NCBI RefSeq assembly: GCF_001310085.1
Contig: NZ_CP012643.1
Coordinates: 3,083,501 to 3,147,500, forward strand
Source: Rufibacter tibetensis
Lineage (GTDB): Bacteria; Bacteroidota; Bacteroidia; Cytophagales; Hymenobacteraceae
DNA: 64,000 bases
Direction of reading: 5' to 3'
In this document: positions 7,591-16,654 of the stretch, in pieces
Layout: each line of letters starts with the position of its first letter
How positions within the stretch are numbered: the first letter of the stretch is position 1
The notes under the pieces: model-generated
Told to the model about the DNA's origin: nothing
What the model saw: the letters and a program-made list of their open reading frames with translations, nothing else
Database searches by the model: none
Made by a program: the position numbers and the translations under genes

Positions 7591-8781
7591 ATGATTATTA
7601 CGCCCAGAGTACGCGGCTTTATCTGCCTAACCTCCCATCCTAAAGGATGCGAACAGAATGTAGTGAACCAGATTAACTATGTAAAGTCTAAGGGAACCGT
7701 AGAAGGACCAAAAAACGTGTTGGTCATTGGTGCCTCCACCGGTTTTGGCTTAGCTTCCAGAATTACCAGTGCTTTTGCGTCTAACGCGGCTACCATTGGT
7801 GTCTACTTTGAGAAGCCATCGGCAGAAGGCAAGCCCGGTTCACCGGGTTGGTACAACACCGCAGCATTTGAGAAACAAGCGCATGAAGCCGGTTTGTACG
7901 CCAAGAGTATCAACGGTGACGCCTTCTCTGACGAAATCAAACAAAAAACGCTGGACCTCATCAAGGCTGATCTAGGCCAAATAGACCTGGTAATTTATTC
8001 ATTGGCTTCTCCGCGAAGAGTGCACCCTAAAACCGGGGTGGTACATAATTCGGTCCTGAAGCCGATTGGGCAGACGTTCTCTAACAAAACCGTTGATTTC
8101 CATACCGGCAATGTGTCTGAGGTAAGCATTACGCCTGCGTCTGAGGAAGACATTGAGAACACCGTGGCCGTAATGGGCGGCGAAGACTGGGCCATGTGGA
8201 TGGAGGCTTTGAAAGCCGCTGACCTTTTGGCGCCGGGTGCTACTACCGTGGCGTATTCATACATAGGACCAGCACTCACTGAGGCGGTGTACCGCAAAGG
8301 AACCATTGGTCGAGCCAAAGACCACCTGGAAGCTACAGCGTTCACCATTACTGATTCCTTGAAAGACCTGAACGGCAAAGCCTATGTATCTGTAAACAAA
8401 GCTCTGGTAACGCAGGCAAGCTCAGCTATTCCGGTTATTCCTTTGTACATTTCCCTGCTGTACAAAGTGATGAAAGCCAAAGGGATTCATGAAGGCACCA
8501 TTGAGCAGATTCAGCGTCTGTTCCAAGAAAGACTGTACACCGGCGGTGAAGTGGCCGTTGATGAAAAAGGCAGAATCAGGATTGATGACTGGGAAATGCG
8601 TGAAGACGTGCAGGCCGAAGTAGCTACCCTTTGGGAGCAAGCCACCACGGAAACCCTTCCGCAAATTGGAGACCTGAACGGCTACAAAACAGACTTCTTC
8701 AAGCTCTTCGGTTTTGAAGTAGCCGGAGTAGATTACGAGCAGGATGTCAACGAAGTAGTGGAAGTACCAGGATTGGTATAG
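7591..8781 (+). CDS. fabV: Trans-2-enoyl-ACP/CoA reductase FabV (NADH)
   Basis: 396 residues. The start at ATG 7591 gives the family N-terminus MIITPRVRGFICLTSHPKGC; upstream in-phase codons lack homology to the family. FabV reduces the double bond of trans-2-enoyl thioesters in the last step of fatty acid elongation using NADH, and is the triclosan-resistant alternative to FabI. Visible are a Rossmann motif (VIGASTGFGLASR), and the FabV catalytic Tyr234-x8-Lys243 arrangement within YRKGTIGRAK. Length and motifs are typical, so the enzyme should be active. It is monocistronic, ended by the hairpin at 8841-8871. Cytoplasmic. Confidence 0.96.
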   Translation: MIITPRVRGFICLTSHPKGCEQNVVNQINYVKSKGTVEGPKNVLVIGASTGFGLASRITSAFASNAATIGVYFEKPSAEGKPGSPGWYNTAAFEKQAHEAGLYAKSINGDAFSDEIKQKTLDLIKADLGQIDLVIYSLASPRRVHPKTGVVHNSVLKPIGQTFSNKTVDFHTGNVSEVSITPASEEDIENTVAVMGGEDWAMWMEALKAADLLAPGATTVAYSYIGPALTEAVYRKGTIGRAKDHLEATAFTITDSLKDLNGKAYVSVNKALVTQASSAIPVIPLYISLLYKVMKAKGIHEGTIEQIQRLFQERLYTGGEVAVDEKGRIRIDDWEMREDVQAEVATLWEQATTETLPQIGDLNGYKTDFFKLFGFEVAGVDYEQDVNEVVEVPGLV

Positions 8782-8840
8782 ATTACTCTTATACTATACC
8801 GGTGGTTTACTACCGGTTTATCCAAAACTCCTTAAAAACG

Positions 8841-8871
8841 GAAGACCGGCTCTGCTTTGGAGCCGGTCTTC
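8841..8871 (+). terminator. Terminator after fabV
   Basis: GAAGACCGGCT (8841-8851) and AGCCGGTCTTC (8861-8871) form a perfect 11-bp stem with a 9-nt loop, preceded by AAAAAC and followed by TGTTT. It may act in both directions between fabV and the convergent GAF protein gene. Confidence 0.8.
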
Positions 8872-8951
8872 TGTTTATAAGGAGTTTTCTTTGCTCATGC
8901 GAAATAGGAAGGCTTTGGAGGAGGACCGTAGGAAGAACCTTAACTTATTTC

Positions 8952-11288
8952 TCAACTCTTTATTTGTACCCGCAAGGCTTTTAAACCACTCACTCCCTGA
9001 AGGTCTTCTACTTCCAGTTGCTCAATTTCATCGGTGAGCACGTCTTTGTTCTGCAGGTATTCAATATACTCCAGGTACTCGTTCGCTTCACGGGCCTGAG
9101 AATAGACAATGGCGATCTTTCCGGGTTGGGTAAGGCGTTCTTCGGTGCCCCTGATGAGGGCTTTGTCAATGCGCTTCTTCACAATCTCGTACCGAATATT
9201 GTAGGCGCCGTCCACGTCAAATTTCCGTTCGTCCTGCCTGAACTTTATGGCCAAAGGCTGGCTATGAATTAGAATCAATTGAGTGGTTTCCAGGGGCACT
9301 TTCAGCTTTGGTTTAAGCGCGTGGGTACGTCTGGCCATCTCGCACACCACCATCAACTGCCATAGACGCAGGTTCCGCAGGAACATCAAATCAAAAGGCT
9401 GATTTTCTACCAGAGACTGGCCCACGTAGATGTTGAATTCCACACCATCGGTGACAAACCTCTCAAAATAATGCGGGTACATCTGTTGCGCATTGAGCTC
9501 TTCTTGCTCCACGTATTCGGCAATGGTCTCGTTGATGAGCGTGAGACTCTCCTCAAAAGCTTTCCGGCGTTTGTAAAGGATGCCCAGGGAAGGATCCATG
9601 GCTTCCCGGTACTCCTGAATATGCTCTGACAACTCAGGATGGGTTGCTTCCAGGAAATGGAACATGGGTTCTACCTGGGTACGCAGGGTCTCAAAAATCA
9701 GGATACCATCCTGCACCAAAACTCCTTTTTTGAGTTGCCGCAAATGCTTTGAGACTGAAAACCGGAGCTCATCCAGAATGGGCAGGGAATGTACCTCCAC
9801 GGCTCTTCTCAAGACACCCTCCGCCAGTTGCAAATGCTCCATTAAGTCACCTAAAATAGCCGTATTCCGCTCAGTGCTGGAGCCACGTACATCGGCCACC
9901 GCATACAGGGGGTACACGTCTGAGAAGACAATGGGTTCCATCTCTGGGGTAGGACCGGTAGGAGAGGCGTTCATCTTGTCTAAAAGGTTGAGGGCCGCCT
10001 CCCTGAACCGCCACTCCAGAATAGGGTGGATGGCCGTAAACTTTTCTCGGATGACCGATTGCACCCGGGCCTCTATCTCTTCCGAGTTCCGGTTTACCGC
10101 CACGGAAAACAAGGGCAGAAACTGCTCTACCTTGGCAATAGAGAAATTGTCCAGGTCTCCGGGATTAGGCGAACCAAGCTCCAGAATACCAATGGGGTCA
10201 TCACCGTACCTGAGCAGGGCCAGCACAATGTTTTTGATGCCCATGCTCAGCATCTCTTCGCGCACGCCTTCCGGCAGCTCGTCTGTGGACTCCACGTTCT
10301 TCACTACCAGCGGCACGCCTACACCTACCAGTTCGTCATAGATTGCTTTGAAGCCGGCATAACTGGTGCTGGTAATTTCGCTCTGCAGCAGAAAGCTGTG
10401 GTTAATTTTATTTCCGAAGTTGACGAACGCGCTTTTGTTTTTATGGAATGCCGCCACTCCCAGTTGCAGGTGAGGCCGTTTGAAGAGGATCCTGATTTTT
10501 TCCTGCAACTGCTCAAAACGGTCAGGCGCCAACATGACGTCGCGCTCCAACAGATCGTTTTTCAAAGAAGAAAGCACTTCCTGATCGGTGACGTCTACCA
10601 AGTTCATGATATAAAATCCGCTGATCTCAAAGTTTTCAGGGGGCAGAAGCTCCATCCAGATGTCCATGTCCCGGATGTTGTCCAGCATGGTCTGAATATC
10701 ATCTTCAGAAAGTTCAGGAAGAGCCTTGGTAGGGGTAATGTCTAGAAACTGGGTGTTCAGCACCACGTTGTAGTGGCGGTACAAGCCCAATTGATAATCT
10801 GGAACGGTATAAATAAGAAACTCTTCGTGCGGAACCTGCACCTGGTAGAATTTCTCCAGAATCATGAGGTACACCATGCGCACCCGGTTGAAGAGCATGC
10901 GATGCTCGTCAATGTTCAGGGGGCGTTTCAGGGTTTTATGATCCGTTAAGATGATTTGCTTGAACGGCTGCGTGTAATAGAAGCTTGCGTCATATAAAGG
11001 GCCTACCGCGCCGCTGGCCTCAGACTCTTGCGTGGCCGGCGGAAAGATTGCCGTCATCAGCAAGTCAATAAGGCAATGATGGTCTGGGCCAAGCTTGTTA
11101 AGATCTGTGATGGGGCCTAGTAATTCCGGAAGGTTTTGCAGTTGCCGGTCTATTTCCTGGGAGCACAGCATGAAGCTGCTTTTGCAGTCATCCTGAAACT
11201 GCTGCCAATAGGTAATAATGGGCTTCAGGCTAAGGTTTGCCTTGAACGGGAATGAGGAAGCACTGATTTGGAAATCGGTTGATAGCAT
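8952..11288 (-). CDS. Large cytoplasmic GAF-domain protein
   Basis: 778 residues without signal peptide or membrane helices. A GAF-like segment lies around residues 240-400 (QLGVAAFHKNKSAFVNF, NIVLALLRYGDDPIGILELG), ending in the helix FLPLFSVAVNRNSEE. The C-terminal half is helical with a conserved-looking VYPLYAVADVRGSS motif and long amphipathic stretches. There is no kinase, cyclase, GGDEF or HTH domain, so the output is unknown. Proteins of this size and architecture are annotated simply as GAF-domain proteins in Bacteroidota. It is convergent with fabV and divergent from nothing close: about 240 bp separate it from the fasciclin gene, which lies upstream on the same strand. Its role is probably ligand-sensing or signalling, by inference from the GAF fold only. 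Confidence 0.85.
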   Translation of the reverse strand: MLSTDFQISASSFPFKANLSLKPIITYWQQFQDDCKSSFMLCSQEIDRQLQNLPELLGPITDLNKLGPDHHCLIDLLMTAIFPPATQESEASGAVGPLYDASFYYTQPFKQIILTDHKTLKRPLNIDEHRMLFNRVRMVYLMILEKFYQVQVPHEEFLIYTVPDYQLGLYRHYNVVLNTQFLDITPTKALPELSEDDIQTMLDNIRDMDIWMELLPPENFEISGFYIMNLVDVTDQEVLSSLKNDLLERDVMLAPDRFEQLQEKIRILFKRPHLQLGVAAFHKNKSAFVNFGNKINHSFLLQSEITSTSYAGFKAIYDELVGVGVPLVVKNVESTDELPEGVREEMLSMGIKNIVLALLRYGDDPIGILELGSPNPGDLDNFSIAKVEQFLPLFSVAVNRNSEEIEARVQSVIREKFTAIHPILEWRFREAALNLLDKMNASPTGPTPEMEPIVFSDVYPLYAVADVRGSSTERNTAILGDLMEHLQLAEGVLRRAVEVHSLPILDELRFSVSKHLRQLKKGVLVQDGILIFETLRTQVEPMFHFLEATHPELSEHIQEYREAMDPSLGILYKRRKAFEESLTLINETIAEYVEQEELNAQQMYPHYFERFVTDGVEFNIYVGQSLVENQPFDLMFLRNLRLWQLMVVCEMARRTHALKPKLKVPLETTQLILIHSQPLAIKFRQDERKFDVDGAYNIRYEIVKKRIDKALIRGTEERLTQPGKIAIVYSQAREANEYLEYIEYLQNKDVLTDEIEQLEVEDLQGVSGLKALRVQIKS

Positions 11289-11447
11289 ACAGGGTTTTAA
11301 ACGGAAAACTCACAGACCAGATACAAAAAAGCCTCCTCCAGGATAATACAAACGCACCTAAAAAGGAAAAACAACCCCAAAAGAAGTTCACTGCTCTTTC
11401 AATGTAGATTCTGTGCTCAAAAGGTAGTCTTTCTCTTTCAGGTTTAA

Positions 11448-11470
11448 GGGTTTATTTCTGAAAATAGCCC
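11448..11470. repeat. Apex-type hairpin (GGGTTTATTTCTGAAAATAGCCC)-class element
   Basis: GGG at 11448-11450 and CCC at 11468-11470 bracket TTTATTTCTGAAAATAG, a compact imperfect palindrome of the shared-apex family. It sits just beyond the fasciclin terminator, in the spacer before the GAF gene. Confidence 0.45.
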
Positions 11471-11474
11471 AAAA

Positions 11475-11501
11475 AAGAAGCCCGCTATAAGCAGGCTTCT
11501 T
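11475..11501 (-). terminator. Terminator of the fasciclin gene
   Basis: AAGAAGCC-c-GC (11475-11485) pairs with GC-a-GGCTTCTT (11491-11501) around loop TATAA. Read on the minus strand, the hairpin is followed by a TTTTTTGGG tract, as expected for an intrinsic terminator 25 bp after the stop at 11528. Confidence 0.8.
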
Positions 11502-11527
11502 AAATGTAAGACTATAAACAAGTTGAA

Positions 11528-12112
11528 TTACATGGTTGGCAGCACCACGGTGTCAATTACGTGGGTAACACCGTTGCTGGAAATTACATCTGCGGTAGAA
11601 ACTTGGGCACCGTTGATCATCACCATGTTGCCTTTTTTGCTAACCATTAGGGTTTCGCCCTGCACGGTAGTCAGTTTCTGGCCATCTTTCAGGTCTTTGG
11701 CTTGTAATCTGCCTGGTACCACGTGGTAGGTCAGGACTGAAGCTAATTTTGTTTTGTTTTCTGGCTTAAGCAGGGTCTCCACTGTGCCGGCAGGTAGCTT
11801 GTCAAAAGCAGCGTTGGTAGGAGCGAAAACGGTAAATGGACCGGTGCCCATCAAGGTTTCGGCCAGACCGGCAGCTTTTACCGCAGCCACTAAGGTGGTG
11901 TGCTCACTGGAGCCAAGGGCATTTGCCACAATGTTTTTAGAAGGCACCATCATGGCACCACCTACCATAACACCTTCTTTCTTAGCAGTGCCAGTGGTTT
12001 TAGACTTGGTCTTGGTAGTTTTGGTTTTGGTTGTTGTAGTTTGAGCCGACGCAGTAAGAGTTCCCAGAGCCAGAGCTCCGGTTAAGGTCAATAGGAAAAA
12101 TGATTTTTTCAT
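11528..12112 (-). CDS. Secreted fasciclin (FAS1) domain protein
   Basis: 194 residues. A signal peptide (MKKSFFLLTLTGALALGTLTASAQ) leads into a Thr/Lys-rich linker (TTTTKTKTTKTKSKTTGTAKK, residues ~25-45) and one FAS1 domain (about 55-192). The domain has the hallmark FTVFAPTNAAFDKLP (H1 box) and LTYHVVPGRL and THVIDTVVLP (H2 box) motifs. FAS1 domains mediate adhesion or protein contact; in bacteria these are exported, often abundant proteins. The positively charged linker could bind cell-surface polysaccharide, which is speculation. It is a single-gene transcript with its own terminator downstream and a 9-bp-arm palindrome in its leader. Confidence 0.93.
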   Translation of the reverse strand: MKKSFFLLTLTGALALGTLTASAQTTTTKTKTTKTKSKTTGTAKKEGVMVGGAMMVPSKNIVANALGSSEHTTLVAAVKAAGLAETLMGTGPFTVFAPTNAAFDKLPAGTVETLLKPENKTKLASVLTYHVVPGRLQAKDLKDGQKLTTVQGETLMVSKKGNMVMINGAQVSTADVISSNGVTHVIDTVVLPTM

Positions 12113-12174
12113 TTTGGTTTGTTTGGATTGGTTAGATACTGATGCCCCACTTACGACAACAGAACTTCCCCCGG

Positions 12175-12193
12175 ATTTCTACTCAGTAGAAAT
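12175..12193. promoter_or_regulatory. Palindrome upstream of the fasciclin gene
   Basis: ATTTCTACT-c-AGTAGAAAT is a perfect 9-bp-arm palindrome with a single central base, 63-81 bp upstream of the fasciclin start. The spacing fits a dimeric regulator operator better than an RNA hairpin. No regulator is identified. Confidence 0.35.
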
Positions 12194-12307
12194 ACTTCTT
12201 ATCACCAATCTTCCACCTCCCTTTTTGCCAGCTTATTACGTTTTAGTTTATTTTTTGGAAAGCTGCTTCAAAACAGGGCTGGGTGATTTTTTGTCTACCA
12301 AGCCAGA

Positions 12308-14299
12308 CTACTTTTGGAACAGCACCAGCATAGAAACTGGCGGAACCAGTATGTGGCCTTCTACCTGGCGGCTACCGTTCAGGTGTATTACCTCCTCTTC
12401 TACGGCCACAGTCCATTCTCCATGGAGTGGAACCTCAGCGGCTTCCTCGCGGCCATTGTAGTAAACCAGGATGTTTTTCCAAGAGTCGCCGTGGGCGTAG
12501 TCTTTTAGTTTGTAGCCCACTAAGCCCGGCTCAGTGGTTACAAACTCCAGGTGGTGGTTGACCATTTGGGTAGTAGGCATCCAGAACGCTGGGTGGGCCT
12601 TACGGAGAGCAATGAGGTTTTTGTAGTAGGTAAACACGTCCGGATGTTCGGCTTTCCAGTCCCAGTTGATTTGATTGATGGCATCTGGCAGATTGTAGCT
12701 GTTATGCTCTCCGTTTTTGGTGCGCAACAGTTCGGCTCCGGCGTGTAAGAAGGGTGTTCCCTGGCTTGTCAGCACGATGGCGTCTGAGAGCAGGTTCATT
12801 TTTTTCAATTCCTCCGGAGAGGCATCAGGCCGGGAGACTTTCAGTTTGTCAAACAGCGTGAGATTGTCATGGCAGGAGACATAGTTCACCGCCTGCCAGG
12901 GCTCCCGTGCCCAGAAGGCTTTGGAGTAATTTACGTGGTGGATTTCTACCTGTGGATGGGGCACACTGCCCACTACGCCAAACTTGATGGACTCCTCTGT
13001 GTGTTTGGCGCCATTCACGAAGCCGGTGGATTTCTCGTCAAAGACGGAACCCTTGATGGCGTCTCTAAGGTCATCTGAGAAGGCACTGGTGTGGGTGAGT
13101 TGGTGCGTGTTGGCTTTAAGCGCTTTGGCGTAGTCAGGCAAAGGGCTGCTGCCGGCGGTCCAACCTTCGCCGTAAATGATGATGTTGGGGTTGATCTTCT
13201 TGAGTTCAGCCGTGAGCTGGTTCATGGTTTCCAGGTCATGGATGGCCATCAAATCAAATCGGAATCCGTCTATATGGTATTCTTTTGCCCAAAATTTACA
13301 GGACTCCATGATGAACTTACGGGCCATGGCACGTTCGCTGGCCGTCTCATTTCCGCAGGCCGAGGCGTCTGAATAATGCCCGTCTTCTTTCTGCCGGTAA
13401 TAATAATCCGGGAACTCCAGGTTGAAGTTAGAGCCCTTGGTCAGGCCTGTGTGGTTGTACACCACATCCAGAACCACGCCCAGCTGGTTGTCATGGAACT
13501 CTTTCACCATCTGCTTGAATTCCTTTATCCTTACCTCGGCGTTATAAGGATCTGAGGAGTAGGAGCCCTCCGGCACGTTATAGTTTTGCGGGTCATAGCC
13601 CCAGTTGAACTGCGGTTGGTCTAACTTGCTTTCATCTATAGACCGATAATCAAAAGAAGGCAGCAGGTGCACGTGCGTCACACCTAGCTCTTTCATGTGG
13701 TCGATGCCCGTGGAAAACCCTTTCGGTGATTTGGTGCCTTTTTCCGTAAGACCCAAAAATTTGCCCACTCGGGAGCTGCCCGAACTTGCGTGGGAAGTAA
13801 TGTCACGCACATGGGCTTCCCATAAAACCACTTCATTGGGCATTTTGACGGTTGGTCCTTTGTCTTGCGCCCAGCCCGCTGGGTTAGTGGAAGCCAGGTC
13901 CAATACCATGGCCCGTTGGCCGTTCACGCCTACGGCCGTAGCGTAAATTCCGGGCGTTTCATCCAGCCAATGGCCACTTACTTTCACATGGTAAGTATAG
14001 TAAACGCCTTGCAGGTTTTTTTTAACCACAAGCCGCCACAGGCCTTTTTCTCCTTTTCGCATGGAACGCTTTTCGCGCACGGTTCCTCCATAGCCCTTGT
14101 CATAGAATTTGACCACCACTTCCTCAGCCACCGGTGACCAAAGCTTGAACGTGGTCCCCTCGGGTTTATATTCGGTCCAGAGATTGGCTTGTTTTGGGGT
14201 AGGGTACTGGTCAAACTTATGGGCCTGAGCCCAGGTGGTGGAAGAACTCATCAGGAAAAGAAAGGAAAAGAGTACAGGAAGTAGCTTACGGCGTTTCAT
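12308..14299 (-). CDS. pulA: Type I pullulanase (GH13), exported
   Basis: 663 residues from ATG 14299, chosen because it opens a signal peptide (MKRRKLLPVLFSFLFLMSSS, cleaved near TWAQA); a longer in-phase start at 14467 has no family support. A CBM48-type N-terminal domain (ANLWTEYKPEGTTFKLWSPVAEE) precedes the GH13 barrel. The type I pullulanase motif NWGYDP is at about residue 230. Catalytic regions are VVLDVVYNHTG (about 278), GFRFDLMAI with nucleophile Asp (about 350), YGEGW with acid/base Glu (about 377) and VSCHDN with the transition-state Asp. It hydrolyses alpha-1,6 branches of pullulan, glycogen or limit dextrins, in the periplasm or at the cell surface. It is not within a visible starch-utilisation locus. 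Confidence 0.94.
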   Translation of the reverse strand: MKRRKLLPVLFSFLFLMSSSTTWAQAHKFDQYPTPKQANLWTEYKPEGTTFKLWSPVAEEVVVKFYDKGYGGTVREKRSMRKGEKGLWRLVVKKNLQGVYYTYHVKVSGHWLDETPGIYATAVGVNGQRAMVLDLASTNPAGWAQDKGPTVKMPNEVVLWEAHVRDITSHASSGSSRVGKFLGLTEKGTKSPKGFSTGIDHMKELGVTHVHLLPSFDYRSIDESKLDQPQFNWGYDPQNYNVPEGSYSSDPYNAEVRIKEFKQMVKEFHDNQLGVVLDVVYNHTGLTKGSNFNLEFPDYYYRQKEDGHYSDASACGNETASERAMARKFIMESCKFWAKEYHIDGFRFDLMAIHDLETMNQLTAELKKINPNIIIYGEGWTAGSSPLPDYAKALKANTHQLTHTSAFSDDLRDAIKGSVFDEKSTGFVNGAKHTEESIKFGVVGSVPHPQVEIHHVNYSKAFWAREPWQAVNYVSCHDNLTLFDKLKVSRPDASPEELKKMNLLSDAIVLTSQGTPFLHAGAELLRTKNGEHNSYNLPDAINQINWDWKAEHPDVFTYYKNLIALRKAHPAFWMPTTQMVNHHLEFVTTEPGLVGYKLKDYAHGDSWKNILVYYNGREEAAEVPLHGEWTVAVEEEVIHLNGSRQVEGHILVPPVSMLVLFQK

Positions 14300-14402
14300 G
14301 GCAATAAGTAAATAAATTACTGGCAATGGCCGTAGAAAGGCAAAGCCTGAATCTTTAAAGGAAGGAAATATTCTGCGCATCACAAGCAAGGATGCCGTTT
14401 TG

Positions 14403-14435
14403 TTTTGAGTCCTTATTTCAGAAAACAGGCTTAAA
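14403..14435. repeat. Apex-type hairpin upstream of pulA
   Basis: Arms TTTTGAGTCCT and AGGCTTAAA enclose TATTTCAGAAAAC, an imperfect copy of the shared-apex hairpin family. It lies between the MFS gene end (14537) and the pulA start (14299) on the minus strand, so it may end the MFS transcript. Confidence 0.45.
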
Positions 14436-14536
14436 TGGGGTAGCAAAGTCACATCTTGAAGCAGCAAACCAGATGCACTCTAAATGCAAAAGATGGAGGA
14501 AAGTTAATCGACCTGAATACTTAGCTAAGCAAAGAC

Positions 14537-15697
14537 TTACCCTTCCTCTGTTTTGATTCGGCTGGAAAGCAAGGCTACGCCTATCCCCATCAGGGCAATG
14601 GTGGCAAAGGAAAGCCGAAGGCTGCTGATTCCGGCTAGCATTCCAATTAGGGGAGGGCCTACCAGGAACCCGGCAAAACCAATGGTGGATACTGCGGCAA
14701 GTGCCATGCTTGGTGCCATGGTTTTGGTTTTGCCCGCCACGCCATACACCAACGGTACTACCGCTGAAACGCCGGCCCCTACCAATAAAAAGCCTATAAT
14801 CGCGGTAACCAGATTAGGGAGGAGAACGGAGATCATCAGGCCTACCGCCGTGAAAATACCGCTTAACTGCAGCACGCGTTTCAAGCCTAATTTTGTGGTA
14901 AGCCAATCTGCTATAAAGCGGGTGAACGCCATGGTGCTCATGAAAGCGGTATACCCGGCGGCAATCCAGGCTTTTTCAGCGCCTACCACTTTCTGGAAGT
15001 ACACCCCGCTCCAGTCAAACATAGCTCCTTCACAAATCAAAGAGCAAAACGCAATAAGGCCCAAGCCCATGAGCGACTTGTCTGGCATGACAAAAAGAGG
15101 CTGATCAGCAGGAGCGGGAGCATCTTTCGGAAAGGCATATTGGTAGGCAACAGCAACCCCGGCCAAGACTACTGCCATGATCACGAAGAAATGCTGAAGC
15201 GGCTCCACATCGGCCCCAATCATGACCGTACCTATGGCGGCCCCGAAGAAGCCGGCCAAACTCCACAATCCGTGGAAAGAGGCCATGATGGACTTGTTGT
15301 ACAGGCTTTCTACGCCCACTGCCTGTGTATTCACAGAGATGTTGGCCATGTTGCTCGCAAACCCAAACAAGAAAAGCACCGCCACCAAATGCAGCGTGGT
15401 CTGGCTCATGCCAATCATTACCAGCGTGGTGCTGTAGATAAGCAAAGCAATGGTGACCACTTTCCGGCTGCCAATTCTGGAGGTAAGCCAACCTGTAAAC
15501 GGCAAAGAAAGCATGAGCCCCACGGGCAACGAAAAGAGCACGCCCCCTAATTCGGCCTCAGACAAGTGAAGCTTTTGCTGGATGCTGGGAATGCGGGAAC
15601 CCCAACTGGAGAAGCAAAGGCCTTGCAGGAAGAATAAGGCACTAACGGCTAAACGATGGGCTTTTCGGGAAACGGGGGAGGAAACTAAAGAAAGCAT
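14537..15697 (-). CDS. MFS transporter, YbjJ-like
   Basis: 386 residues with about 12 membrane helices and no signal peptide. The N-terminal FFLQGLCFSSWGSRIPSIQ segment and the GWLTSRIGSRKV loop between helices 2 and 3 resemble E. coli YbjJ and related MFS members of the FucP/BcsA-like branch. Substrate is unknown; relatives are tentatively linked to sugar or drug efflux. The gene lies upstream of pulA on the same strand with about 237 bp between, so co-transcription is uncertain. Confidence 0.85.
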   Translation of the reverse strand: MLSLVSSPVSRKAHRLAVSALFFLQGLCFSSWGSRIPSIQQKLHLSEAELGGVLFSLPVGLMLSLPFTGWLTSRIGSRKVVTIALLIYSTTLVMIGMSQTTLHLVAVLFLFGFASNMANISVNTQAVGVESLYNKSIMASFHGLWSLAGFFGAAIGTVMIGADVEPLQHFFVIMAVVLAGVAVAYQYAFPKDAPAPADQPLFVMPDKSLMGLGLIAFCSLICEGAMFDWSGVYFQKVVGAEKAWIAAGYTAFMSTMAFTRFIADWLTTKLGLKRVLQLSGIFTAVGLMISVLLPNLVTAIIGFLLVGAGVSAVVPLVYGVAGKTKTMAPSMALAAVSTIGFAGFLVGPPLIGMLAGISSLRLSFATIALMGIGVALLSSRIKTEEG

Positions 15698-15858
15698 TGA
15701 TACAAGAATTCGGGCAAAAATACACCTTTTTACGGGAAGGACCCAGCTAGATGTAGTTCGGTCATGTTCATTGTGCTTTTGCCTCAGTAGCTTAAACCTA
15801 GTAAAATGGTTGGAATTGGCTATAGTAGAGCAATGTGAAAAGGCTGAAAGAAGGGCAA

Positions 15859-15908
15859 AAAAGAAGCTGCCTTCTTTCTGATGTGCTCAGGAGAAGGCAG
15901 CTTCTTTT
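15859..15908 (-). terminator. Terminator of the thioredoxin-fold lipoprotein gene
   Basis: A 17-bp perfect inverted repeat, AAAAGAAGCTGCCTTCT (15859-15875) and AGAAGGCAGCTTCTTTT (15892-15908). Read on the minus strand it ends in TTTTGCCCTTCTTTC. It lies 50 bp beyond the stop at 15958. Confidence 0.8.
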
Positions 15909-15957
15909 GATGATTTTTGTTTAGAACCTGTTTTGCTTAAACCAGGCTCAAAATAGC

Positions 15958-16566
15958 TTATTTGGCAGGAGTGCCTTTCAAGATGGTGAGCATGTTCATT
16001 TCAATAGTAGGGTACGCAGACTCTACTATGCGACCTACTTCCTTGCCATCACGGTATAGGATGAAGGTAGGAACAGCCGTGATATTGGCTGATTTCTCCT
16101 CACCGCTGGGGCTGGTCTTGTCTTCACGCAGATTGTATACATTGAAACGGGAATGCGGAAAATGCGCTTGGTCAATCACTTTGTAGAAGCGGGGTAAATC
16201 ACGCTGACTATCCATGCACCAGCTGCCAGCGTAGGCTTTTATAGACACGTTTTCCAGCAGGGGCTGCAATTCCTCCATTATCTTGGCATTGGGCGTGTAC
16301 CGTTGGTAGGCTGGGTGAAACCACTTACTGTAAGGTTCGGCCTCATACGCTACGCGGTTGCTGGGCCCGATCAGGATGTTCTCGTTTCCGGCAACGTTCT
16401 TTTCTTCTCGGTTCAAATGCTGGTCAAGGCCGGTTTGCCCGGCTGAAGAATAGCCAGACGATTGCTCAGCGGCACCGGAGGTAGACAAAGAAGTAGCTTG
16501 GCGAGCGCAGGAAAAAGACCCAAAAACTAACAGGGCAAGGAAAACTAAACGGTAATGCATCTTCAA
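15958..16566 (-). CDS. Thioredoxin-fold lipoprotein with single-cysteine active site
   Basis: 202 residues. A lipoprotein signal peptide (LVFLALLVFGSFSC, lipid-Cys about residue 20) is followed by a Ser/Gln-rich linker and a thioredoxin-like domain (about 100-200). The active-site region reads AGSWCMDSQRDLP, so the usual CxxC is WCMDS with only the first Cys. The cis-Pro motif (AVPTFILYRDGKEVGRIVES) is intact. Such proteins cannot form an intramolecular disulfide; they may act as reductase-independent chaperones or isomerases, or form mixed disulfides (inference). Expected at the periplasmic face of a membrane. It is followed by a strong terminator and stands about 90 bp from the DAACS symporter gene upstream. 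Confidence 0.88.
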   Translation of the reverse strand: MKMHYRLVFLALLVFGSFSCARQATSLSTSGAAEQSSGYSSAGQTGLDQHLNREEKNVAGNENILIGPSNRVAYEAEPYSKWFHPAYQRYTPNAKIMEELQPLLENVSIKAYAGSWCMDSQRDLPRFYKVIDQAHFPHSRFNVYNLREDKTSPSGEEKSANITAVPTFILYRDGKEVGRIVESAYPTIEMNMLTILKGTPAK

Positions 16567-16654
16567 CAGTGCTTTAAAGCGGTTAAAACGGGATGATAAT
16601 GGAAAAACGAATTATCGTGTCCAAAAGATATCCCATAGGAGGAAACTTCTGTGC

